Of a stretch of 64,000 nucleotides of DNA, positions 50,695 to 63,139 are shown piece after piece. Source of the DNA: Acephala macrosclerotiorum (taxonomy: Eukaryota; Ascomycota; Leotiomycetes; Helotiales; Mollisiaceae); assembly GCA_014904845.1 (NCBI GenBank), contig MU119406.1, positions 1 to 64,000 on the forward strand, in the 5' to 3' direction. The translations under genes were made by a program, and so were the position numbers. Each line of letters starts with the position of its first letter. Position 1 is the stretch's first letter. The notes beneath the pieces are model-generated. The model was not told the DNA's origin. It did not search any database and saw only the letters and a program-made list of their open reading frames with translations.

Positions 50695-53600
50695 CTACAC
50701 CTCCGGCTCTTGAACCGCGTACTTGTCCTTGCCCTTTGATTTCGCCTTCTCAGCCTTTCCCTTTCTCTTCTCCACACTAGCCTTCAGAACCCTCAGCTTT
50801 TCTTCGGTGACTCGGATAGCAGCATCTATTTCCCGCTCATCCATCTTCTCATCTTTGATCTTGTCTTGGAAAGCTTGAGCTTCGATGGGCATCTTACCCA
50901 CGTCACGGAGACGATCTGTTCCGACGCGATCTTCGAGCCACTTCCAGAGCTCACTCTCCTCCCTTCTCCAGATCTCTTCGTAAGCAGCTACACGCTCAGG
51001 TGTGCCGAAATAGCTAAGACCCAGATCATTGTTTCCACGACCTTTGCCTGGAAAGCCAAATCCGAACCAACTCGCTACTAGCAAACCCACAAGAAGACCA
51101 TAGAGGATATTGCCGGTTAACAGAGGCTTCACAATGTCTACAAGAGGTCCAAATATGCCGCGAACTTGTTCGAGCAGGCCCCAATCCTCTGTTGTAGATT
51201 TTGTCTCCGAAGCTCCGTCGGTTTGTTTAGCGAGGTTATTGGATTGTCGCCCTTTTCGTCCCTTCTTCTTGCCTTTGCCACCGACGGCAACTGCTGTACC
51301 ACGGCGTGAGGAAACGGCAGCTTTGAGTGATGCGACAATATCTTTGGCATATTGAACTTGACCATCATTTGCACCCTTTTCGATTGGACCTTAAACATGT
51401 CAGTGGTAAGCATACCTCAGGTCAAATCAGAAACATACCTTTCAGCCAACTCTTGCCTGTCCACTCGATGCCGCAATTCATCTGGAGCCTTGTGTTGTTT
51501 CCTTCTGCCCAAGACATACAGTACTTAGTCTTCACGCTGAAAACATTGCCACTGGGGACATCTGGTGTCTGTGTGGAAATTGTTACAGAAATTGCCTTCT
51601 CGAAGTCTAAAGAATCTAGGGTCTCGACGCATATGCACTTTGTCTGCTTGGGTCCGATGGCACCGTTGAGAGGCTTGATGTAGGTGTAATTCCGAACCTT
51701 GTTATCCAATCCGAGCGGTCGTTTGTCTTCCATGGTCAGCTCCAGACACTTCTGTTCAACAGTCAACCAATTCCGCATCCATGTCACCGAAGCTGGACCA
51801 AACATGAGACTCCAGACTTTGCCAAGTGGCGCCGCAATGACATCGTCCCCAATGACCTTAGCATAGTGAGTCTCCTGGTCGGCACAATCGGTAGGCGCGT
51901 GTGTTGTGGGGCCAGGGAAATCGCCAGCAGGACTTGTAGGACCGTCTGGCTGGCCCTTCTCGGTGGTCGTTCCATTTGGAACGACTGCCGCTGACGGCTT
52001 GCGGCTCACGACCTTCTCAGCAATGTCACTGCCGGCAACACTTCCTTCAGCTTGACTAAAACTCATGCCATCCTCGCCATCCTCATCTTCATCGTAGATC
52101 TCGTCGCCCTCTTCGCCTTCACTGTCAGATTCGGATCCACTTTGGCTTCCAGGTATCGGTACTCCATCATCCTTCTCTGTCTTGTCTCCGCCGCCTGTTT
52201 CCTCAATCCGAATACCATTGAGCGAGCTTCTGAGACTTGGGTGGCCCAACTTCCAGATACCGACAATAAGATCGTAAGTTGAGTCTCGACTGGTGAAACT
52301 AGCAAAAATGTTCTTTGCATGTAATGTAGATATCATTAATCCATTCTTGAATACCAATGCAGTGCTTCTTTTCTCAACTGAAACAATCTCATCGAAGCTC
52401 ATTACTAAAGTTGTGACCCAGCCGAAAATGTTGCTGCTGAAGCAGAGATGACCTTCAGAGACGTATAAACGCCCATGAGCCAGGATTTCTCGTTGCAACG
52501 CGCAGCTGTAGTCTTCGATCAAGTAGTCGTCATCAGGCACACTACGGAATAGCTGGTGGAAATCGCGATTCCGTTTCTTGCTTGCTACTGCAAATCCAGT
52601 GATTTTGGGCGTGCCTGCATGTGGATTTGCAAGCGAAGTATTCGCAGCAGCAATGGCAGCTCCAATCGTTGTTCCTGTAGCTGCGGAACTACCTCGCTTT
52701 CTACGATTGCCAATCGCGCTCCGTATGCTACCACTTCTATGAATGCCTGTCTTTCCCTCGAACACGCTGCCATTTGGTGGTGTCTGTTCTCCAGCTGCTG
52801 GCTCGTATACACTTCGAGGTCGTACAAGAGGTTGGATATCATCGACATCTACATTATCATTGGCCGATGCAGGCGCGGTCGCCATGGGTCGAGATTCATC
52901 GTTTGCATCGGATCTTCCCCGAGTCTCTTCCACCGGCTTCGCAGGGCTGTCGGTACCGCTACTGGGCTCAGAAATGCCTAGAGCACTCAGGCTTAAGTCC
53001 CCCATACCCAATGTCTTGACTGCAAGCTCTTTCTCCTCTGTTGGATCCTCCGACTCCGACTTCTCTGCAAATGTCTCCACCACTGGACTCTCAATCTCTT
53101 TTATGTCCTGTGTGCCACTCTTACTTCTGTTCCCAGGCGCAACTGATGTGTTTGTAATACTATTGCTCAATGTATTTGCTGCGTTTTGTGCTGCAGAGAA
53201 GACAGTTGAAAAGAAACCTCCAGAGCTTGGTGTGGTTGCGCCGCTCTCTAGCGTGGGTGTTAAAGGAGCGGATGTAATATTTGACAATTTACTTGGAACC
53301 AACGTATTTGATCCTGAGCGTATTCGTCGATGCGAAATCATGTTCCCCGATGGGGACGTAACAACATTGGTGTTTGTCTTGATCGGTTCTGGAGGGCCTC
53401 GGTCCCGATTGGAAGAAAATCGTGGAGAGCTCGTGTCCGTCGGAGTTGGAGGGGTATTAACAATTATCGGAGCAGGATTTTCAGTTGCAGGCGGTGTACT
53501 GGGTGGAGCGCTTGTGTCTATTGTCTGGATTTTAGCAGTCTGCGGTCGTTCAGGTGAGGATACCGCTGAAGGCTGTGGTGAAGCTTGCCGTTCAGCGAAT

Positions 53601-54817
53601 ATGTTCCCAACCCTTGATACAACACTTCCACGCCTACTTTCCACCGTCGAGGCCCTCTCCTTCTCCTTCAATCCCGCTGCCCCTCCCCCTCCAGCCTTCC
53701 GCTCCGGGCTTGTGTTGGGACTTGGACTAGGACCCCGCTTCGAGGTTAGAGCCTTCTTTAATCTGCCAACTGGCGATGGACTCCGGTGTGAAGAGCCGTT
53801 TGTGGGAGCTTGTAGGGTCGTGTCAACAAGTGACGGGGCTGATTCTGAGGCAGCCAGGTTGTCCAGATGTACTGGGAACGTCGAAGCTCGAGGTGTAGGC
53901 ACGCCGTCGAGCTGGGCTTCGTGCAGGCTTATTTCTGGTACGGTCGTAGAATGAGCAAGGGGAGATGAGGTCGTGAGGTACCCAATGTGCGATGGGTGCG
54001 TTTGCAGAGGAGGTGTCTCGAGTGGTCTGGAGGTGACACTTGAGTTAGAACGAACGAATAGGGTACACGTAATTATCCAAGTCGGGCATGGAGAGCGCCG
54101 CGATTAATGCAAAATATGTTCGGGGCATAGATTGGCGAATGAATATCACGCCGTATTATATCGATGGAAGGCATAAACCTTGCGGAAGTATGGATGGTGA
54201 TGGAGAACAAAGGAGGACTTGGAGATGTGAGGATTGAAGCTGTCGGGAAGAAGCCTGCGATGGCCCATTCCGACCTTCGCTTCAGCTGTTGTGTGGCTGG
54301 AACATCCACTGCATCTTTGCTCTCGCGCCGCATGCGAATAAGATTATGATATGCCTGGACGAGGGCCAAATGATGCAAGCAGAAACGCAATAAGGAATAC
54401 CAAGACTTACGATTCGGTTTCTGAATCATATGTGATCAGACTGCTGCCATCTCCCGAGCTGTGGTGCACAACACTTCCAGCATCATTCTCTAACGTCCCT
54501 CGCTCTGCAACACTCCTCCCACGAGCTGCATCCTCCGACAATTGTTGTTCTTCTTCTCGCTCTTGTTTCTTCTGTCGTCTCTTGGCTCCAATTCCCTTCG
54601 GCACAAGCTTCTTGATACCATTGGACTCGCCGTCATCGTCATTCACCTTCGGCTCATCGATGGCGTCCTCAATGGATGCTCGAACACCGAGACCTTCGCT
54701 GCCGCTGCTCTTTGTCGAATTCGAATCCTTGCCTTTCCTATCTCGGCGCGACTTGGAGAACATCTGCGACAATCCATTCCTAGGAGGCGACTGTGATCTC
54801 TCCATGGTGAAGGACAT
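50695..54817 (-). CDS. GRAM-VASt-TM lipid transfer protein (Lam/Ltc/Aster-like)
   Basis: Three exons: 54817-54411, 54026-51439 and 51389-50695 (1229 aa). The introns are 384 and 49 nt; the long first one has a GTAAGT donor and a CTAAC branch with CCTCCAG acceptor, and joins SETE to SPLETPPLQTHPSH in phase. A long Ser/Pro-rich disordered N-terminus is followed by a GRAM domain at about residues 623-730 (FHQLFRSVPDDDYLIEDY ... FKNGLMISTLHAKNIFASF), an acidic linker, a VASt/StART-like domain at about 855-1000 (VWSLMFGPASVTWMRNWL) and one transmembrane helix at about 1090-1110 (NILYGLLVGLLVASWFGF). Relatives are ER-anchored proteins at membrane contact sites that move sterol between plasma membrane and ER. 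Length and domain order fit the family. An antisense 403-codon open frame in exon 2 is a shadow of codon bias. Confidence 0.92.
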
Positions 54818-55369
54818 GGCTGATAGTTACTAATAACCTCAGAGGGCTACCTGAACGTCTGACGGATAATTCGACGGATCACGGACATTAGGTTGCTATC
54901 AATGGTGACATGTGCTGCATACAGAATGCCAGACGCGCAGACTCGTAACAGACGCCTAGAGTATCTTTGTGCCTTGATTATAGTCGCAAACGTAGCTCCT
55001 TTGTCGCACGGTAGAGGGGTCCGGACCAGCTGAAATGAGTGCAGCCTCGTCGTAGTGCTCTCGAGTGGGCGCATACAGGAGAATCTTGTACGATACTTGA
55101 GAAGCAGTATCCGAACGCATAGAAATGCGACTGATGAGTTGATGTAGTGAAGCCATCAACAAATTCATGAAGTCGGCATCGCGCACTGCCTCTCTACGGT
55201 GCTTGGGTGCTTCAGAGACGTCACGTCATTGGCCGGGAAGGAAGCGACCCCAGATTGACTAGCTCGTGATAGGTATGAACATACTCAAACATCGACGCTC
55301 CTTTGACGAAGCAACATAAGAGGATGCCAGAGCAACACCATAGCCCATATTGATACGACGACTTCAAAC
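54818..55369. promoter_or_regulatory. Shared divergent promoter region
   Basis: About 550 bp separate the start codons of the minus-strand GRAM-VASt gene and the plus-strand MIT/coiled-coil gene, so one region must drive both. No clear TATA box or repeated operator is evident. Short frames here do not look coding. Confidence 0.5.
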
Positions 55370-56952
55370 ATGGAGTCTTCTCCTCTAATACTCGTATGGC
55401 TCCTTCCCTAGAATTTTCGGCCTCGTGCTAACTATTGCAGGCGCACGATCATGCGAGAGCTGCCTCGGTGGCTACTCAAAGCTCCGACACCACGGTCGCG
55501 ATCAACGAGCATACTCTAGCAGCAGGAGAGTTCTCAAGGGCGGCATCAGGCACAGGAAGTGCGGAGGCTTTGAGGACACTGAGGCTTTTGGAGCAGCACC
55601 ACCAGAGATTATCAGAACTCCTCCGATACCCCGCAGAGAACCCTCCGAACACAACAGCAGCAGAGGCAGAAGTCCAGACGGTTTCAGAGAAGCCTCTTTC
55701 CACATCTGCTGCTGTGGCAGAACTGCGCGCATCGAAATCCGACCTTGGACCACGTTCTTCATCGCCTCTGCGAAATCCTCCTAGCCTTCAGCACCCTCGT
55801 CGTTTACCGCCTCGAGATCTTAGTTCCTCTATCGCCAGCAATCTTGCTTCAGCGAGAGGTATACGTGCAAACTATACAAGACAACCGCTGTCGCCAAGTA
55901 TATCTACTCAGCAGGCCCCTGGTAGCCTAGAGGCTCTGCCACGCAAGCGATCCAAAGTCCCTAGCATTCCGGAACATTCACAGCCCAGCTGGGTTCCGCC
56001 AAAGCCAGTCGTCCCGCAGAACCCACAGAATGTCGATACCCAGGTTGCGCTCTCCAGCGCTGTTGAAGCTGCGAATAGTGATGAAGGATTCTCGAGATTC
56101 TATAATACATTCGAAAACATCCTCTCAAAATTGTCCGCTCCTCTTGCCTTTGCAGGATTGCCTCTGATTGCTGAAGAGGGCCCAGAGCCTACAGTCACAG
56201 AGCCCGTAAAGGCCCCAAGGAGAAGACCGCAAAGCAAGGAAAGGACTGATTCTGACCCGGATCTGACAAAGTACATCTCGCGAGCGGCATTGAGAGCCTC
56301 GAATCGAGATGGTCACTCCGGCAATGATTCGTTCTACGTGGTCCCTACATCAGGTCACACGGCATCATATGCACATATTTTATCCTTCGACCAGAAAGAA
56401 AAACGCAGGATCGCGGCTTCTATGCACAGCGAGAATGCAGACCTTTTTCCTGATCCTGAGGAGGATGACTTCGTCGATGCCCGCGAGACCCCAATGCCCC
56501 CTACTCCCACCATGTCCCGGAAAACCAGCAGAAAGATTAGCGATCGGGACAGGATGCTTGAAAATAGGGTGGATGAATTGGATATAGAGAATAAGAGCTT
56601 GAAGGACTGTATAGACAAGCTCAGCAAGCGACTACACGCTTTCGAGTCGTCGGCTCAGCAGAGTACCATGGCTTTACAGGAAAGTATGAGGTTCGCGCGA
56701 GCTATGAGTCCTGCGCGAGACCAACTTGGCCGAAGCAATGACAAGGCATTGAAACGTGAGATTCTTGACTTGAAAGAACAGCTCACTTTGAGTGGGAAAG
56801 AGATTACGAGGTTGGATCGAGAGAATACGAAGTTGAGAGATGTAGTGGAGCGATATAGAGAGAGATGGGAAAAGTTGAAGGCAGGTGCGAAGACAAGGAG
56901 AGATGGTGGAGCTGGGAAAGACTCTCCTTCGAAAGATTCATTAGGGAAGTGA
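55370..56952 (+). CDS. MIT-like and coiled-coil protein, possible Atg38/NRBF2-like
   Basis: Two exons (55370-55393 and 55441-56952). An eight-codon first exon encodes MESSPLIL; a 47-nt intron follows, with GCTAAC branch and TTGCAG acceptor, giving 511 aa. Residues about 9-65 (AHDHARAASVATQ ... ALRTLRLLEQHHQRLSELL) look like a MIT-type helical hairpin. The middle is Ser/Pro-rich and disordered. A heptad-rich coiled coil runs from about 375 to 495 (RMLENRVDELDIENKSLKDC, LKEQLTLSGKEITRLDREN). An N-terminal MIT domain plus C-terminal coiled coil recalls Atg38/NRBF2, a subunit of the autophagy PI3-kinase complex I. That is a suggestion, since coiled coils are weak evidence. Confidence 0.8.
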
Positions 56953-57900
56953 GAGAGCCATCCCGGTGATGGTCGATTTGTTGTTGGTTGATATATCCTG
57001 CTTTTCCCCTCGTGTCAGAGGCATCTTCGTTGGCATATATGGGGATATTGCTCTGCAATGCCTCATTTTCACGATGTCACGATCTCGCCATATGTTTCAG
57101 TGGCTAGGATAATGGATGATAGTTTCTCGAGGTACCATTTCCTAAGATTATTCAAATGAGAATGCCTGCCTCTCTCGTCAACTTGACTTTCTCCCCGACC
57201 CCTCCTCACCCTCATCGCGCGTATGATTCTGCACGTCATACCCAAATCACGACGAAATGCCCCTTTTCTGTCAATCTTCATCTGGCTAGTGCCAACCTTA
57301 AATGGGCGTTCAAGGCCCTTTTTGGAGATCTTGTGGGGACGATACACTGCCCTGCCCCAGAAAATTGCTTTTCCAATCGCCACCTGCACAACACGTGGCT
57401 CGGAATGATCCCCTAACCAACCAACGAAGCCTCAATCGCAGGGTGTGACACCCTTTCAAAAAGTTCTTGACCTCCTTTTCTGTCAGCCGGATTGCTGGGG
57501 AGTCTGAAACAGGATGGAAGCTCAGCCACATATTGGGGCTCTTACGGGTTGCTTCACCGAACACCGTGATGTAGGACATAAATAGCCTTGAGTTCAAAGC
57601 GCCTATGACTGCTCACTGTTAGTGCTTGTAGCAAATTGTATTTACTGGCATTTTGGACACTCGTTTAACTGCTCCTCTTGTACGTATCATAAGTTGTTCA
57701 TAAGTTGTTCATAGTCTCTGGGGAGGGGGGGTTTGGTATGAATAATTGTATTCCTTGTCTTCCAAGCATGAAGTGGAATCGACTTTGGAGCGAATTCTTC
57801 TCAAGAAAACGGCCATGCACAGATGCGTTGTTTATGATAAGTTCTGGTCACTTTGATTGCTGATTTGTGGTCTAGCAAAACAATTCTCGAAGTCATGAAC
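56953..57900. other. Intergenic, no gene supported
   Basis: Holds the 3' region of the MIT/coiled-coil gene, then about 900 bp with only short overlapping frames. No RNA gene or repeat is recognised. Confidence 0.5.
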
Positions 57901-57964
57901 ACCACCTCCAAAACAACCCATCATACAAGCACCATCTACCAGCGAAGCTTCGACTTCGACTTAC

Positions 57965-58270
57965 GGAGCCATGGTGTCACATCGTCGCAACGGCTCTCTT
58001 CACGGGGCGAACCAAGGTCAAGGATCTCGAGGCGCGGCTAAGATTAATCGGCGTGGACGCGGATAAATCGACCGAATATCTGATTGGTAGAAATGCGCCA
58101 GTCTCAGATGCTGAAGCTGGGGTGAAGCGCCCCAGAGCCTTTATGAGGGACCGCTACTATTGGCTCTCTTCCAGCTTCCAATAGTCTGATCACAGAAGTG
58201 CCAGAGCAGACCCACCCGGCCGATTCTGGAGAGGCTGAAGCACATCAGCCAAAGAGAAGAGGATGTTTAA
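57965..58270 (+). other. Possible coding remnant, unknown protein
   Basis: One plus-strand frame reads GRTKVKDLEARLRLIGVDAD and continues KSTEYLIGRNAPVSDAEAG before a TAG at about 58,184. A second frame resumes EVPEQTHPADSGEAEAHQPK at about 58,195. The composition is protein-like, but no start, splice sites or family could be fixed. It may be an exon pair or a fragment. Confidence 0.3.
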
Positions 58271-58579
58271 GTCAATTTATTTATCTCAACTGCTTGTATA
58301 TCTGTATATGGAATTCTCTAAGTAGTTGGGGGCGTTCGTGAACGAACTACAGTCTTGTCGGATCAGAAAGCTCTAACGAGAGGCTCGGCAAGCAGATGGG
58401 GCGATGCTCAAGACTCGAATACTGTCTGGAATAGTGGAAAAAAGAATGTTCTATATTATGCCTAGTGAAGGAAACTCATTACTTTTGGACTCGTCGTTTG
58501 ATCTCATCACCATTTCCGTTTACTTTACTCAAATCCACGCTCAAATACCACAACACCATCTCAACCAAACGACACGCCC

Positions 58580-59188
58580 TCATTCCTCACCACCATAATA
58601 GTACCCCTGCACCTGCTTGACCCCCACCGCACCCGCCAACCAATTCGGCCTATCCCTCACAAACTGCTCAACCCTCGGCCTCAATTTCGTCTCGTGCAAA
58701 TTGAAATCATCCACCGTCCCAATCCTTAAGATACTCTTCTCAGGGAAGCCCGATCCTCGTCGATACATGAGAGTCCCACACGTCCTACAAAAGAAGTTGG
58801 TCATAGTGTTGCCCTTGGTATAGACGGTCTTGGTTTGAGAATAAGTGGAGAGATTGGATTCTCCGCGGTTGTGTTTGAGGTAGGAATCGGCGATTACGAA
58901 GTTGGAGGCGAAAATAGAGGCGGTGAATTTATGGCAGTCAGTGCAGTTGCAGAGGAAGCTGTCGACGAGGCCGGGGCCATTGACTGGCTGGTGGGTATGT
59001 TAGAAGGAGTTGTCAAGGGGAGAGAGAAGGGGACGAACGAATGCGAGTTGGATGGCGCCGCAGAAGCAGGTTGCGGTTGCTTCTTCGTCGTTGGAGTAGC
59101 CGTCTTCGGGGCCGTTGGCGAGAGGGATGTAGGGCTTGGATTTATCGGCATTGGCGAGTGAAGGAATATGGGTGGAAGGGGCTGCCAT
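58580..59188 (-). CDS. GFA-domain (CENP-V/Gfa) zinc protein
   Basis: Two exons (59188-59039 and 58987-58580) with a 51-nt intron (GTTCGT donor, CCCACCAG acceptor) that joins in phase 0, giving 185 aa. Zinc ligands typical of the glutathione-dependent formaldehyde-activating family are in order: CFCGAIQLAF, CNCTDCHKFTASIFASNF and FFCRTCGTLMYRRG. Related fungal proteins are mostly uncharacterised; the formaldehyde-glutathione activity is known only for bacterial Gfa. The chosen start is MAAPSTHIP. An in-frame Met at 59,323 would add 45 Ser/Thr/His-rich residues, possibly an organelle leader. No neighbour suggests a pathway. Confidence 0.85.
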
Positions 59189-59323
59189 TGCTGATTCTAT
59201 GGTTGCTGGTATGATTGATGATATGGTTGATTGTATGGATTGAGATGTGTTGTTCTTAAGGTGCTTTGAGGTTTGAAGTAGCCTTGAAAGTGTGTGATGA
59301 TGGAGGATTTGCTCTTGGGACAT

Positions 59324-60754
59324 GATGTTCTTATATACACAATTTCGATCACCTTGATGCAATAACAAACTTTCACCTGGAAGAAGTTTATAAGCAAGGA
59401 AGCAATTATTCCATGATGCTGAGTACTCGATGGCTCGAGAAGATGCACAACTCAGCTCTACTCGCAGATCTCCCTTCGCTTCCCTCGTTACGCTTGTATC
59501 AAATGCCTGCTGTTCGTCGCATTACAAGGTTTCCAATGCTGTTTGAGGAGAGAATCGACCAAAAGGGCAAATGCCAGAAAGTAAAACAGCCGTTGGTGGC
59601 CGGGATGTTTGAAATCCTGCTTATAACAGTCGCGAAAAATCAAGATTTGTCGAGACTTCCGCTTTAGGAGAAAATGGCCGAAAATGGAAAGTGCCAAATG
59701 TGGGGTAGATCGCCGCTACTGCATGGCCCCTTGTCTGTCGCCTCTCCATTCTTTCTCCTCCACAAACAAACTCCTTTACAATATCTTCACAATCAATGTT
59801 GCAAATCTATGCTCTTCGCAATGTGCGAGTCGCGCACCCATCAAGAGATGATATCGGCTAGCCATCGAAGACATAGAGGTTGAGATATCTCGTGATTCGA
59901 AACCGGAAGCATCCAAGTTAGATTCATATTTGATGGATAGGGGCAAATTGTATCATCACAAACATACGCTTCATCTCAAACAGCTCTCAAAGGCATGTTT
60001 CTTGTGCGTACGGTATCTATGGCCTGTGGTATATCCTTTTTCAAAGCTCATCACGTGCTTGTCAAAGTGTGTTTGGATCTTTTCGTGCTGAGGTTCCAGC
60101 CGATGCAGTACGGCTGGGCGCAATGTTATGACCCTGTGGACTGTGCTTTTATGCTTCTCACGAGCTAGAATTTTCATATCTGTATAACTCTACCACTCAT
60201 TTTCTTCTTAAAGTCTGATCTTAAGATGGGAAGGATGTGTTGAGAATGCGCGAGTCAAACGCTGGAAATCAATCCCGCGGCAGCTCAAACCACGTATCAA
60301 GATCATGCGTCCAAGTTCAAGCTGAATGACAAGAAAGTTTTCCGCTATTGTGACGGTGTCACGAAAATTGTAGCACGTTATCGAGCCATTACCAGCAGTC
60401 TTGGTAACATGGCCACCGCTACCTAGGCATTTCTTCTTTCACACCCGACATTACGGGCTACTACCGGTCTTAAAAGCTACTTTCGAAATAGGCAGAAAAT
60501 GATGTTAGGATGCCTAGACCTTCTCAGCTGTATAGAGAGTCTGACTCTAGGAGCAGCCAAAATCCTCTAAAATCGCAAGTTAATTTCTCGCATTTCTATA
60601 CCCTTCCTTCTATAATCAAACTTCAGATGCCTTTCATTTGCCGCTTCGCTGCTATCCGAGGTTACTGAGAGTTCCAGATTCTGCTGCCTCATTGGCCGTG
60701 AGGCTGTGTGGATGGTCCAATGCGTCGCAGCCATGCCCGATGTTTCCGCCCTTC
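59324..60754. other. Intergenic, no gene supported
   Basis: About 1.4 kb of ordinary composition with short frames only. No tRNA, repeat or conserved motif was recognised. Confidence 0.5.
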
Positions 60755-61150
60755 TTATAAATACCAAATGCCCTCCTGCACTTCGAAAAATGCCCCTTTT
60801 CGTCGTGCATTACTAGCCTTCAAATCTGAGCGATGGGTCGTCCTAAAGTTGAGCTCAAAGAACAACTCATCAAGAAGAAATATATTTGACAGAAGAAACT
60901 CGTCAGGATCCTGAGGAATCCCTTCTCGGAGCTTGATGGGACGAGGAACTTTCGGATTCAAGTATGCGCGACGGTTCGTAATACTTGAGACCGGAGCACA
61001 ACCTAATTTAAGATAGTTGCGGTTGAATCGGTATACCATTATGATCCCGAAGACGTTGACGGAGGCAAGATCTGGAGGTCCTTTTTTGGTGGCGAATGCT
61101 AACGGTGACTGCAGCGCGAGATCAACGAGTTCTGCCTTTGAAGTCGACAT
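60755..61150 (-). CDS. Hypothetical ORF, 131 codons
   Basis: Open frame starting MSTSKAELVDLALQSPLAF, with a middle part NVFGIIMVYRFNRNYLKLG and a basic stretch LNPKVPRPIKLREG. No family is recognised and no splice partner is visible. Length and start context are compatible with a small gene, but the window has chance frames nearly as long, so this is weak. Confidence 0.3.
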   Translation of the reverse strand: MSTSKAELVDLALQSPLAFATKKGPPDLASVNVFGIIMVYRFNRNYLKLGCAPVSSITNRRAYLNPKVPRPIKLREGIPQDPDEFLLSNIFLLDELFFELNFRTTHRSDLKASNARRKGAFFEVQEGIWYL

Positions 61151-61586
61151 CTACCGCCTTACAGTATTGAATGAATTTATCACGATCGTCTGAGATACCC
61201 CATCTGAGCGCTTGGACAGCATGGCGTTGTTGGAACTATCGATGCTACGCGGACAGGAATGAAGGGACAGCCTGTTAAGATGCTAAAATATTTGGTAATA
61301 AGCATACGTTCTCAAGATTAATATCTTGAAAAGCCTCGAACAAGCCATTTTCTGACGAGTAACCCTATTGCTTGCCTCAAACTCGCATTCGGACTCTGCT
61401 TGAGCTCCAAGTCCAGGTGACCTCACATGCCTTGTCGAAAATGGTTCCACGAGTTGGCTTCAAAGTCTCATTTAGGCAAGTGGTGCCTGAGTCCCACGAA
61501 AAGTGTAGTTGGGCCTGAACATCACTAATATTATGCATTTAGAGGGCAGGTAAGTAGGAAGTGGTTCCCATGCAATTCTTGCAGAA
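61151..61586. other. Intergenic, nothing seen
   Basis: About 440 bp between the hypothetical frame and the stop codon of the FAD oxidase gene. No coding or structural signal. Confidence 0.5.
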
Positions 61587-63130
61587 TTACAGAAACTGGC
61601 GTGTAAAGACTCCCTCAGGATCCCACGTCTTCTTCAACTCCCTCAATTTCTTCAATCGCTCTTCACCACGATATCTGTACTTGAGATTATCCCCACGAGT
61701 GTGGTTTGGGAACAAAGCTTTCTCCTCGTCCTTTTGATCTTTCTGACAGAAGGCGACGAAGTCATATGCACTCTTCATAGCCACTGTGCTTGCCTCCGCT
61801 TCTGAGGCTGAAATAAATCCCATACTTTGACATGTTAGTAAAAGCTCGGACACCACGGAACGGAGATGCATACAACCACACCGGACAATCCCTATGACTC
61901 CACGCCGTGCTTCCCTCTGGAATGCTCTTCAACACTTCGTTCGAATACCATCCGAACATCATCATTGTCCTCGCTACCCCCAGAACTTCCTCAATCATTT
62001 TCGTCCAGCTCTCAAGGCTTTGCTCGAACTGCTTCCCGTCGAACCTTTGCAAGCCGCATGATACAAGTGTGTTGTATCCTCCGTGCTTGGAAAGGGAATC
62101 ACTGGCATCGGTTATTGAGGCCCAGAAGACTTCTCTTTTGATGTTTTGGGTGGGGTTGAGTGCTACGAGTGGGGCCATAACTTTCTCCGCTTCTGATTCG
62201 GGGCGGAAGTGTGTTATGCTGACGATGAGCATTGGCTACGCTCCTTCATCAGTATTAACTCCATTTATTCATCGGGAAGAGAAGGGAGCCTCACCTCCGT
62301 CTGTCCAGGCGGCGCCATAACAGCACACATCCCCGGACTCCTCTTATCGCATCCATCCACAACCCCCTCCAACACCTTAGAAACCGCCTCAACTTGTCCC
62401 GGCAAGAAAACCAAAGTCCAACTCATGATAGGATGTTCTAACCTATAAATTCTCATCGTCACCTCTGTCACAACCCCAAAAAACTGTCCTGCGCCCTTCA
62501 AAGCCCAAAAGAGATCAGGATTCTCGCTCGAAGAACAAGTTACGAGGCCTTTGGTAGCGGTTACTACTTTGGCGCTGAGGAGGGAGTCGACTGCCATTCC
62601 GTAAATTCCAGCCAGGTAGCTGGAGCCGCCGCCGGGCATGAAGCCGGTGTAAGATACTGCGGAACCGGAGGGCGACGGGATCACGAAACCCTTGTTCGAG
62701 ACGGCGACGTTGAGGGGTTTGGTGAGGACCCCGGCTTGGAGAGTTACCGTCTCGTTGGTACTGTCTACTTTGATATCTTGAAGCAAGGAGAGGTCGATGA
62801 TCCATCCTTCAGGTTCAATGCTAGACCAGGGAGTGTTGCCGCCGGATTTGGGCACGAAGGGGATTTTGTTTTCAGTTGCTGTTTTCACCTGTCGATTGTT
62901 AGTACGGCGTTACTCTCGGAGGGAAAGAGAGGGTGTACGATTTTCACGATATCGTCTTCTGTTGCAGGCTTGAATATCGCAGCTGGTGTTTTGGGGTCCT
63001 CGGAGCTCCATCTGCTCATTGAGGTTTTGAACCCCTCGCTTCGAGGCTCGAGTAGCAGTTCGCCGCTTTTTGACAATGAATTGTTCAATTCTGTTGCTAT
63101 ATCGATAATAGGATTTGTTCTTGAACCCAT
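61587..63130 (-). CDS. Berberine-bridge-like FAD-linked oxidase
   Basis: Four exons: 63130-62939, 62888-62295, 62235-61874 and 61824-61587. Introns are 50, 59 and 49 nt, all phases fit, and the protein is 461 aa. FAD-binding type 4 (PCMH) domain followed by a BBE C-terminus. Visible are AAIFKPATEDDIVKIV, FVPKSGGNTPWSSI, TLQAGVL, SYTGFMPGGGSSYLAGIYG, NPDLFWALKGAGQFFGVVTE and the C-terminal YRYRGEERLKKLRELKKTWDPEGVF. Such enzymes use flavin and oxygen to oxidise alcohols, sugars or natural-product intermediates. No signal peptide is seen, so it is probably cytosolic. The motif normally R/K-SGGH, whose His binds FAD covalently, reads KSGGN (Asn82). MGSRTNPIIDIA is taken as the start; a Met three codons upstream (63,139) is also possible. 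Confidence 0.88.
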
Positions 63131-63139
63131 CTTGATCAC

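Noticed and set aside
52743..53954. 403-codon plus-strand open frame
   Set aside because: Lies entirely antisense to the GRAM-VASt gene in a Ser/Pro-rich region whose codon use creates open shadows; no domain is visible.
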